Made by a program: the position numbers and the translations under genes | Shown: positions 1 through 6,124 of the stretch, piece after piece | How positions within the stretch are numbered: the first letter of the stretch is position 1 | How the letters are laid out: every line of letters begins with the position of its first letter | Notes under the pieces: generated by a model | Told to the model about the DNA's origin: nothing | The model's input: only the letters and a program-made list of their open reading frames with translations | The model's database searches: none | Assembly (NCBI GenBank): GCA_937942935.1 | Contig: CALDGT010000346.1 | Location: 1-6,278, forward strand | Length of the DNA stretch: 6,278 nt | Reading direction: 5' to 3' | Source of the DNA: an uncultured Chloroflexota bacterium | Lineage (GTDB): Bacteria; Chloroflexota; Anaerolineae; Aggregatilineales; Phototrophicaceae

Positions 1-1591
1 AGACCATCGGTCTGATATTTATAGTATGGGCATCATCCTCTACCAAATGCTCACAGGCAAGCCCCCCTTCGATTCACCCAGTAGTAATGTTGTTTCGATT
101 ATTTATCAACATCTCGAAAAGATGCCAGAAGCCCCTAGTGTGCATAATCCAGAGATTAACCCCGAAATAGAGGCAGTTATCTTGAAGGCAATCGCCAAAA
201 ATCCTGATGACCGCTTCCAAAATATGGGCGAAATGGATAAAGCCTTACGCGAGGCGGCAGGTCTGGCGACCAGTTCTTCTGCCAGTTATCCCGCAGTGAA
301 TGTCAAAAAAATCACCACAGGGTCTACGCCACAAATACCACCTCGCCTAGCCGATAAAGCAAAAACCAATAATTCGGTGTTGTTGGTCGGAGGAATCATC
401 GCAGGATTATTTATTATTGCAATCATCTTATTTGCCCTAATGAGCAATTCGCAAAGCACAGCCAACCAAGAAGCGACTCGTGTGGCACAAATTGCCACCG
501 AAACACGTATTGCCGAACAAGCAATCGAATTGGAAAAAACACGAAATGCCGAAGGAACACAACAAGCACAACTAACCCAAATCGCGCTTGAAACACTCGA
601 AGCAACTCAAACCATGCAAGCCATTCGCAACTTAAATGCGACCATTTTGCGCGGTGAGCGTGGTGGTGTGCAAGATACCACTCCTACCCCAGAAGAAATC
701 GCCATCGCACAAGCGCGTGTCGGAAATGGGTTTATTGCTATCCTCGCCTGTAACCGTACCAGCGAATATCATTCTGGCAGTGTGCGCGAAATTGGCGACT
801 TTTTGCGTGGTTATAACATTGAATCACGGGTTTATGATGCCGATAACAACGAAAGCCGCCAGCCATCTTTAGTAGAACAGGCTCGTAGCGATGGCGCAGT
901 CGGTTTTGTGATATGCCCCTTAAATGCCAATATCATGGATGATGTATTAAACTCGCTAGACGAAGCCAATATCCCATTAGCCCTTTATTCTGGCAATGCC
1001 GAAGGATTTGGTTATGGTGGGATTGTCACGGTTGGCGATGATTATGAATTAGGATATAAACCCGGACAATTTGCGGGGCAAATTATCGCCGATGAGATGA
1101 ATGGTGAGGCGCGGGTGATTATTTTAGATTACCCCGATTTGCCAGCTATCGTATCGCGTGCGAATGGTTTAGAAGAAGGGGTTCTGAGAATTGCACCAAA
1201 TGCGACCATTGTCGGGCGTTATTTAGGGGCAACCGAAGATTTTGGACGCCAATCGGTTGAGCAATTGTTAGCAGATGGTGTCGAGTTTAATGTGATTGTG
1301 AGTATTAATGATGCAGGGTCTTTGGGTGCAATTGAAGCCCTAGAAGCGGCAAATATCCCCTATGACCAAGTGGTCATCATCAGCATAGATGCCAATGCCG
1401 CCGCCCGTGAAGCCATTCGGCAAGGACGTTATATGCGGGCATCGGTAGATATTGACCGCACCATTTCGAGCAAGGTTAAAGCCGATGGACTCATCCGCAT
1501 TTTGGCAGGCGCAACCCTGCCAGAACAAATCTTTACCCCACCGGGCGATATGGTGACACTCGAAGTCATTGAAGCCACCGAAAATAATTAG
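1..1591 (+). CDS. Membrane Ser/Thr protein kinase with extracellular periplasmic-binding-type sensor domain (5' partial)
   Basis: The open frame runs in from the left edge (first full codon at base 2), so the ATG at 26 is internal and not the start. The first residues, DHRSDIYSMGIILYQMLTG, are kinase subdomain IX of Hanks-type (PknB-like) kinases. The motif NPDDRF near 200-215 supplies the conserved Arg of subdomain XI. The ATP-binding lobe and the HRD/DFG motifs lie outside the window. After a Ser/Thr/Pro linker comes one hydrophobic helix (about 374-442), then an Ala/Gln/Thr/Glu-rich, probably coiled-coil stalk (about 461-646). The rest (about 722-1570) resembles type 1 periplasmic binding proteins of the sugar-binding class: alternating beta/alpha segments, with stretches such as GFVICPLNA, VTVGDDYELGY and VIISIDANAAAREAI. 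Inference: the outer domain binds a small ligand and signals to the cytoplasmic kinase. It ends well before the ArsR gene and is probably unrelated to the redox genes. Ligand and kinase targets are unknown. Confidence 0.88.
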   Translation, partial: DHRSDIYSMGIILYQMLTGKPPFDSPSSNVVSIIYQHLEKMPEAPSVHNPEINPEIEAVILKAIAKNPDDRFQNMGEMDKALREAAGLATSSSASYPAVNVKKITTGSTPQIPPRLADKAKTNNSVLLVGGIIAGLFIIAIILFALMSNSQSTANQEATRVAQIATETRIAEQAIELEKTRNAEGTQQAQLTQIALETLEATQTMQAIRNLNATILRGERGGVQDTTPTPEEIAIAQARVGNGFIAILACNRTSEYHSGSVREIGDFLRGYNIESRVYDADNNESRQPSLVEQARSDGAVGFVICPLNANIMDDVLNSLDEANIPLALYSGNAEGFGYGGIVTVGDDYELGYKPGQFAGQIIADEMNGEARVIILDYPDLPAIVSRANGLEEGVLRIAPNATIVGRYLGATEDFGRQSVEQLLADGVEFNVIVSINDAGSLGAIEALEAANIPYDQVVIISIDANAAAREAIRQGRYMRASVDIDRTISSKVKADGLIRILAGATLPEQIFTPPGDMVTLEVIEATENN

Positions 1592-1603
1592 GTTTACCTC
1601 CTC

Positions 1604-1630
1604 TGGATTAGGTCAATATGACCTAATCCA
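1604..1630 (+). terminator. Perfect 12-bp-stem hairpin after the kinase gene, possible terminator
   Basis: The arms TGGATTAGGTCA and TGACCTAATCCA are exact reverse complements around a 3-base ATA loop, starting 12 bases after the kinase stop codon. The position fits a transcription end. The sequence after the stem (TCCCCGTTTGTT) is not a proper U-run, so it is not a textbook intrinsic terminator. It could instead be a Rho-dependent 3' end structure, an mRNA-stabilising hairpin, or a protein-binding palindrome. Confidence 0.45.
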
Positions 1631-1662
1631 TCCCCGTTTGTTAACTATTTCACAAAGAATAT

Positions 1663-1695
1663 GACACTTATCACCCTAAATTGGTGATGAATGTC
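1663..1695. promoter_or_regulatory. Imperfect 13-bp inverted repeat upstream of the arsR-type gene, possible operator
   Basis: The arms GACACTTATCACC (1663-1675) and GGTGATGAATGTC (1683-1695) match as inverted repeats at 11 of 13 positions, with a 7-base spacer. The inner 6 bp (ATCACC/GGTGAT) are perfect. The repeat lies directly upstream of the -10-like box at 1706 and would overlap the -35 region of that promoter, a usual place for a regulator to bind. No protein is assigned. It could also be a second 3' hairpin of the kinase transcript. Confidence 0.4.
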
Positions 1696-1745
1696 GCCTG
1701 TTATCTATAATAAACCGTCTTATACTAAGGCTATATTCGCATATA
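1681..1745 (+). promoter_or_regulatory. Putative promoter and operator region of the ArsR-led operon
   Basis: A perfect -10 hexamer TATAAT lies at 1706-1711, with a second -10-like TATACT at 1721-1726. No good -35 box stands at ideal spacing: TTGGTG at 1681 would be 19 bases from the first box, so a weak or activator-assisted promoter is possible. Downstream, TATAT (1732-1736) and ATATA (1741-1745) form an inverted repeat around TCGC. This AT-rich style of short dyad is common for ArsR-family operators, and the site lies between the -10 boxes and the start codon, where a repressor would block transcription. Autoregulation by the adjacent gene product is inferred, not shown. Confidence 0.4.
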
Positions 1746-1786
1746 CGGATGAACAGCCCATCTGTTAGAGACAAGGAATAAATCAC

Positions 1787-2122
1787 ATGCGCGTTAGCCT
1801 AGATGAACTCGAATTATTACACAGTAAAGTTTGCCGTTCTGTTGGAGATGTGCGCCGTCTGCAATTGTTATATGCACTCGAAGATGGTCCCTTACCTGTG
1901 AATTCCCTTGTCGAGATTTTAGGCGTTCCACAACCAACTGTCTCTCGTCATCTCTCGCTATTGCGCCAAAATGGATTACTCCGAACAGAACGGGCTGGCA
2001 CACAAATTTTTTATAGTCTCATTGACCAACGAGTGATTCATATTCTCGATACCATGCGCCAAGTGCTTCATGAAATGCTCGAAAAACAATCAGGGAAACT
2101 CGACGACCTGCCGATGGAATAA
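1787..2122 (+). CDS. ArsR-family winged-helix transcriptional regulator
   Basis: This 111-residue protein has the usual ArsR/SmtB size and layout. An N-terminal helix containing VCRSVGDVRRLQLLYAL (residues 15-31) corresponds to the family's 'C-K-A-L-x-D-x-x-R-L-x-I-L' helix. The recognition helix-turn-helix follows (LVEILGVPQPTVSRHLSLL, 41-59), then the wing (GLLRTERAGTQIFYSL, 63-78) and a C-terminal dimerisation helix (80-100). The start is supported by AAGGAA at 1773-1778, 8 bases before the ATG. The only cysteine is Cys16. The ELCVCDL metal site of classical ArsR and the two-cysteine pair of persulfide sensors such as SqrR/BigR are both absent, so the effector is open. It is the first gene of a same-strand run with two multiheme cytochromes and a sulfur-transport-type protein, so its likely job is to control those genes. 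Family call is sure; signal and targets are inferred. Confidence 0.9.
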   Translation: MRVSLDELELLHSKVCRSVGDVRRLQLLYALEDGPLPVNSLVEILGVPQPTVSRHLSLLRQNGLLRTERAGTQIFYSLIDQRVIHILDTMRQVLHEMLEKQSGKLDDLPME

Positions 2123-2128
2123 GACAGG

Positions 2129-2140
2129 GCGTTATAACGC
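2129..2140. promoter_or_regulatory. Perfect 12-bp palindrome in the arsR-cytochrome spacer
   Basis: GCGTTATAACGC is an exact palindrome centred 13 bases after the ArsR stop codon, inside the 47-base gap before the octaheme cytochrome gene. It has no loop, so it fits a dimeric protein-binding site better than an RNA hairpin. No -10/-35 pair is evident in this gap. The half-site GCGTTA also occurs at 1791-1796, just inside the arsR reading frame, which may be chance. Confidence 0.3.
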
Positions 2141-2169
2141 ATCAATTATTCCGCCAGAAAGTTAAATTT

Positions 2170-3594
2170 ATGCAACTCAAACATTCTAAATATATTTGGA
2201 TTTTTGGACTATTGGGAACGGCTTTCATCATCCTAGCCCCGATAGTCCTTTTAGTTTCTAGCCCAACCGAGGCAAAAACATCTGCTTGGGATTTTGTAGA
2301 CCAAGACCGCCGTCATACCAGCCATGCAACCCTTATCACAGGCGAATTTACAACAGGTAGCGAAGTCACACAGACATGCCTCACCTGCCATGAAGATGCG
2401 TCTCATGAGGTTATGGGAACAGCCCATTGGAATTGGAAAGGTGAACCCGTTCTGGTGAACGATAACACCGAACCAATTGCCATTGGAAAAGCCAATTTAT
2501 TCAATAATTTTTGTATCGGGATTCAATCCAACTGGGCAGGTTGTACCCGTTGTCATGCAGGCTATGGTTGGACAGATGCCAATTTCGATTTTACAAACAC
2601 AGAAAATGTGGATTGTTTGGTCTGTCATGACCAATCTGGGACATATGTAAAAACAACCGGTGGTCAGCCCGCCGAAGGTGTTAATTTATTGGTAGCGGCG
2701 CAAAGTGTTGGTACGCCGAGTCGGATGAATTGTGGTTATTGTCATTTTAATGGTGGTGGTGGGCAAGGTGTTAAGCATGGCGACCTCGATGAAAGCCTGT
2801 ATTATCCATCAGAAGAAATAGATGTCCACATGGGGCAATATAATTTCTTGTGTGTGGATTGTCATAAGACCGATGACCATCAAATACTGGGGCGGTCTAT
2901 TTCGGTGAGTGTCGATAATAAAAATCAGTTGTATTGTACCGATTGTCACCAAGATACCATTCATACTGATGAACGCATTAATAGTCATACCGATGCGTTG
3001 GCTTGCCAAACCTGTCATATTCCACTCGGTGCGGTGCAAGAACCCACCAAAATGACATGGGATTGGTCTACAGCCGGTCAAGATTTAGGCGATGACCCGC
3101 ATACCTATCTGAAGATTAAAGGTAGTTTCCATTATGAGTCGGGGATTGTGCCAGAATATGCGTGGTTTGATGGCACAGTAGACCGTTATCTGATGGGCGA
3201 TGTATTCGACCCCACTCAAGTCTTAGATATGAACCCGATTCACGGAAGCATAGATGACCCCGATTCGCTCATTTATCCGTTCAAAGTGCATCGTGGCAAA
3301 CAACCCTACGACACTATCTATAATTATTTGTTACAACCCCAAACTGCCGGTGAAGGTGGGTATTGGACGACATTCGATTGGAATAATGCCCTAGAACGTG
3401 GTTCAGAATTGAGTGGTTTACCCTATAGCGGGTCGTATGGATTCGCAGAAACACGCATGAATTGGGTACTCTCGCACATGGTCGCACCCAAAGAACAAGC
3501 CTTACAATGTACCGATTGTCATAGTGAAGGTGGTCGGATGGATTGGGAAGCACTCGGTTACGAGGGCGACCCGATGTATTGGGGAGGGCGTTAA
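2170..3594 (+). CDS. Octaheme c-type cytochrome, tetrathionate reductase (OTR) family
   Basis: The 474 residues contain exactly eight CXXCH haem-attachment motifs, with first cysteines at 70, 125, 149, 188, 228, 256, 279 and 447. The N-terminal hydrophobic stretch (about 9-30) is a signal peptide or uncleaved anchor; TEA at 33-35 is a possible cleavage site. Length, haem count and stretches such as NNFCIGI, CTRCHAGYGW and VKHGDLD match my memory of the octahaem tetrathionate reductase family studied in Shewanella. That enzyme reduces tetrathionate, and also nitrite and hydroxylamine in vitro, at a haem with a lysine axial ligand and a nearby non-haem cysteine. Cys115, the only cysteine outside the CXXCH motifs, and Lys202 are the likely equivalents here. 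The ATG is preceded by a weak AGAAAG at 2156-2161. The gene ends three bases before the haem c/cytochrome b fusion, its likely electron partner. The protein should act outside the cytoplasmic membrane. Family is well supported; the physiological substrate is not established for this family. Confidence 0.88.
   Translation: MQLKHSKYIWIFGLLGTAFIILAPIVLLVSSPTEAKTSAWDFVDQDRRHTSHATLITGEFTTGSEVTQTCLTCHEDASHEVMGTAHWNWKGEPVLVNDNTEPIAIGKANLFNNFCIGIQSNWAGCTRCHAGYGWTDANFDFTNTENVDCLVCHDQSGTYVKTTGGQPAEGVNLLVAAQSVGTPSRMNCGYCHFNGGGGQGVKHGDLDESLYYPSEEIDVHMGQYNFLCVDCHKTDDHQILGRSISVSVDNKNQLYCTDCHQDTIHTDERINSHTDALACQTCHIPLGAVQEPTKMTWDWSTAGQDLGDDPHTYLKIKGSFHYESGIVPEYAWFDGTVDRYLMGDVFDPTQVLDMNPIHGSIDDPDSLIYPFKVHRGKQPYDTIYNYLLQPQTAGEGGYWTTFDWNNALERGSELSGLPYSGSYGFAETRMNWVLSHMVAPKEQALQCTDCHSEGGRMDWEALGYEGDPMYWGGR
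3583..3587 (+). promoter_or_regulatory. Strong ribosome binding site inside the end of the octaheme gene
   Basis: GGAGG lies within the last codons of the octaheme cytochrome gene, 10 bases before the ATG at 3598. With only three bases between stop and start, the two genes are almost certainly co-transcribed and translationally coupled. It supports 3598 as the start of the downstream gene, rather than the in-frame ATG nine codons later. Confidence 0.65.
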
Positions 3595-3597
3595 ATC

Positions 3598-6024
3598 ATG
3601 TTCCGTATCTCCAGACGTTATATCATGGCTTATACTTTGTGGGTGATGGGGATGGCATTTTTGGTATTGGGTGCGACCATCGCGCTCGGTTCAGAAGAAA
3701 CACCAGAACCCACCCCAACCGCCCCCGTTGGCGACCCTTCCCCACTGCATCCTGTGTTCACCTTTTTGGATGCCGATGGCAATGCGGTCATCACTGCCAA
3801 CACCCCTATTTCGACCCTCAAAACGTGTGGCACATGCCATGATGTCGAATTTATTCGCACGCATGGCGAACACACAGACGGGGCAACCGATAGAAATTTG
3901 ACTATCGAAAATCTCATTTTCGATTCCCAAGAAGCATCTTCTGTCGAGATGAATTGTTTCTTATGCCACATCCCTAATCCCAATAACGCCGCCCGTTTAA
4001 GCACACTAGAAAATGGGCAAACAGACTGGGCAAGCACGGCAACCTTATTGGATACTGGGTTTGTCGTGCAATCTGAAGCGGGTTTCGCATGGGACACGAC
4101 CAAATTCACAACCGAAGGCGAATTATTGCCCGATGTCGTGACCATCCAAGACCCGACCAATGATAATTGTGCGGCTTGTCATGGTGTGGTACATACCCAA
4201 GCGCGTGACCCATTGGTCTTTTCGCCTTGTAGCTCAGATGAATCGGAATGGACAACCCTCAGCACAGGGCAAATTGTATCACCGCAAAAAATTCTCAATT
4301 CGGGCATGAATATCGAAGGCAAAGCCGAGTTATCGCGCACATGGGATGTCCATGCGGAGCGTGTGGTAGATTGTGTGGATTGTCATTATGCCCAAAATAA
4401 TCCGGTCTATTACACCGAACAAGATGCCAATAAACCCGACCACCTTATCTTTGACCCGCGCCGTATGGATTTTGGCGATTATCTCTATCGCCCACTCCAT
4501 GAATTTGCGAATGAAGATGATATGCGTGGTTGCGAAAATTGTCATGATGCGCTCAATACCCACACATGGTTGCAATACACAGAACGGCATTTGGCGGTTT
4601 TAGCGTGCGAAACGTGTCATATTCCACAATTATATGCGCCTGCCATCCAAACCATAGATTATACAGGCGGGACACCCGCAACCGATTGTCGGGGTGTAGA
4701 AGCAGGCGATGGCACACCAGCAAATACATTCATCACAGGCTATGAACCTGTTTTATTGCCACGCACCGATGAAAATGGCATGACAAAACTTGCACCCTAC
4801 AATCTTGTGACTGCATGGTTTTGGGCGTATGGTGAAAATGGCGACCCTGTACCATTAGCTGATGTCGAAAAGGCAAAAGCGACTGGTGTGAATATGACAG
4901 AGGCGCTCAAAACACTTGGTTACGCCGATGCACGCATTTTGGGCGAAACCCGCCCCTTCCAAATTAGCCATAGTGTTGGGTCTAGTGCGTGGGCGATTAA
5001 AGATTGCCAAACTTGCCATCATCCCGATTCACGACTAACGACATCAATCGCACTAGGCAATACCCCCACAGGTGAAACACCACAATTCATTAGTGATGGG
5101 CGTGCCTCTTTGAGTGGTGACATTACCCAAACGGATGGTTTGTTGCTTTATACCCCACAAACACAATCAGATGTCCTGACATTATATGTCTTTGGGCATA
5201 GTAGCGCCTCATTTGTTGACGTGATAGGCACCTTGATGTTCTTTGGTGTGGTGGTTGGTGTCTTTGGGCATAGCACCTTACGCTTCATCGCCAGCCGAAA
5301 ATTGCCCCCTGCCCATCACCCACGCAAACGGGTCTATATGTACAGTGTTTATGAACGGCAATGGCATTGGTTACAAACTGCCGTCATTTTTGGGCTCATT
5401 TTCACGGGGCTAATCATCCATAAGCCAGATATTTTTGGGATATTCAGCTTCCCATTCATGGTTGAAGTCCATAATATTTTGGCGATTATCTTGGTGGTGA
5501 ACGCCTTCTTATCGCTGTTCTATCATGTGGTCAGTGGCGAGATTCAACAATTCTTGCCTCAACCACACGGTTTCTTTGGGCAAGCCATTTCACAAGCGAA
5601 ATATTATTTGGGCGGGATTTTTAAGCACGAGGAACATCCCTTCCAAAAATCACCAGAACACAAGATGAATCCGCTTCAACAAGTCACTTATTTGATGATT
5701 TTGAATGTGCTATTGCCACTCCAAATCATCACAGGCGTGCTGATGTGGGGTTTGCAACGCTTCCCAGATTTGGCGACCAGTTTGGGTGGGTTGCCCTTGC
5801 TCGCGCCATTCCATACATTGGTCGCATGGAGTTTTGCTTCGTTCATCGTCATGCACGTTTATCTGACAACCACCGCAGGGCATCACCCACTCGCGGGCAT
5901 CGAATCTATGATTACCGGTTGGGATGAAATCGAATCGCATGAAGAAACATCCCCAAAACCAACGGGGAATGAACCCCCATCCGAAAATGTGCCACCAATG
6001 GCAACAGAACCAACAGCATCATAA
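3598..6024 (+). CDS. Heptahaem c-type cytochrome fused to a quinone-linked cytochrome b (FdnI/HyaC-like) module
   Basis: An 808-residue two-part protein. Residues about 10-30 form a signal or anchor helix, then a short Thr/Pro linker. The outer domain (about 45-480) carries seven CXXCH motifs with first cysteines at 77, 120, 191, 259, 312, 337 and 470. The membrane part has five hydrophobic helices at about 538-557, 588-607, 620-643, 694-716 and 736-757. The last four resemble formate dehydrogenase gamma / Ni-Fe hydrogenase cytochrome b. The RQWHW motif gives His590, followed by His625, then His739 and His753. The 14-residue spacing of the last pair equals that of the two helix-4 ligands in E. 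coli FdnI, so two haems b are expected. The C-terminal tail is acidic and Pro-rich and should be cytoplasmic. Inferred role: link the quinone pool to the neighbouring octaheme enzyme, in either direction. Cys211 and Cys364 are extra cysteines outside CXXCH. Motif order resembles the OTR neighbour minus one haem. Domain content is clear; function is inferred. Confidence 0.88.
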   Translation: MFRISRRYIMAYTLWVMGMAFLVLGATIALGSEETPEPTPTAPVGDPSPLHPVFTFLDADGNAVITANTPISTLKTCGTCHDVEFIRTHGEHTDGATDRNLTIENLIFDSQEASSVEMNCFLCHIPNPNNAARLSTLENGQTDWASTATLLDTGFVVQSEAGFAWDTTKFTTEGELLPDVVTIQDPTNDNCAACHGVVHTQARDPLVFSPCSSDESEWTTLSTGQIVSPQKILNSGMNIEGKAELSRTWDVHAERVVDCVDCHYAQNNPVYYTEQDANKPDHLIFDPRRMDFGDYLYRPLHEFANEDDMRGCENCHDALNTHTWLQYTERHLAVLACETCHIPQLYAPAIQTIDYTGGTPATDCRGVEAGDGTPANTFITGYEPVLLPRTDENGMTKLAPYNLVTAWFWAYGENGDPVPLADVEKAKATGVNMTEALKTLGYADARILGETRPFQISHSVGSSAWAIKDCQTCHHPDSRLTTSIALGNTPTGETPQFISDGRASLSGDITQTDGLLLYTPQTQSDVLTLYVFGHSSASFVDVIGTLMFFGVVVGVFGHSTLRFIASRKLPPAHHPRKRVYMYSVYERQWHWLQTAVIFGLIFTGLIIHKPDIFGIFSFPFMVEVHNILAIILVVNAFLSLFYHVVSGEIQQFLPQPHGFFGQAISQAKYYLGGIFKHEEHPFQKSPEHKMNPLQQVTYLMILNVLLPLQIITGVLMWGLQRFPDLATSLGGLPLLAPFHTLVAWSFASFIVMHVYLTTTAGHHPLAGIESMITGWDEIESHEETSPKPTGNEPPSENVPPMATEPTAS
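5187..5273 (+). repeat. 15-bp direct repeat encoding VFGHS on both sides of a membrane helix
   Basis: TGTCTTTGGGCATAG occurs at 5187-5201 and again at 5259-5273, exactly 72 bases (24 codons) apart and in the same frame. Each copy encodes VFGHS (residues 531-535 and 555-559), placing a histidine (534 and 558) at each end of the first helix of the cytochrome b part. Confidence 0.7.
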
Positions 6025-6045
6025 AAATACGCTATCCCCGCCCTG

Positions 6046-6071
6046 TAGGGGCTTGCCATGGCAAGCCCCTA
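6046..6071. repeat. 26-bp perfect palindrome, likely dispersed REP/MITE-like element
   Basis: The arms TAGGGGCTTGCCA and TGGCAAGCCCCTA are perfect reverse complements with no spacer; as RNA this folds as an 11-bp stem with a CAUG loop. It starts 22 bases after the cytochrome b fusion stop. The GTAGGGGC...GCCCCTA style resembles short palindromes scattered between genes in many bacterial genomes, but copy number cannot be judged here. No U-run follows (AACAAATC), so a classical terminator is unlikely. It may lower read-through or stabilise the upstream mRNA. Confidence 0.6.
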
Positions 6072-6110
6072 ACAAATCGGTGAGGGTACAAACATCTCAC
6101 TTAAATCATG

Positions 6111-6116
6111 AAAGGA
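6111..6116 (+). promoter_or_regulatory. Ribosome binding site of the yeeE/yedE-type gene
   Basis: AAAGGA ends 8 bases before the ATG at 6125 and decides that start. A nearer-upstream ATG at 6108 overlaps this site and is out of frame with the membrane-protein reading frame, so it is not used. Confidence 0.55.
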
Positions 6117-6124
6117 CAGCATAC

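Noticed and set aside
26..28. ATG at 26 as the start of the kinase gene
   Set aside because: The frame is open to the window edge and the residues before it (DHRSDIYS) are conserved kinase sequence, so the true start is upstream.
1752..1766. Short AACAG-N5-CTGTT repeat before the arsR start
   Set aside because: Five-base arms with a five-base spacer are expected often by chance; kept out of the feature list.
2170..3594. Hydroxylamine oxidoreductase or NrfA-type nitrite reductase as the identity of the octaheme protein
   Set aside because: There is no CXXCK motif as in NrfA, and the haem spacing plus NNFCIGI and VKHGDLD segments fit the tetrathionate reductase family better.
3610..3627. SRRY-type twin-arginine-like motif at the N-terminus of the fusion protein
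   Set aside because: The residues after the arginines (Y-I-M) fit the Tat consensus poorly, and c-type cytochromes are normally exported unfolded by Sec before haem attachment.
3543..3842. Overlapping + strand open frame between the two cytochromes
   Set aside because: It is out of frame with both haem proteins, its product has no family features, and it overlaps well-supported coding sequence.
3630..4160. A 176-codon open frame on the minus strand
   Set aside because: It lies wholly within the haem c domain gene, has no recognisable domain, and is opposite a reading frame with seven CXXCH motifs; it is an antisense shadow.
6046..6071. Calling the palindrome a Rho-independent terminator
   Set aside because: No run of T follows the stem on either strand, despite the strong GC-rich hairpin.
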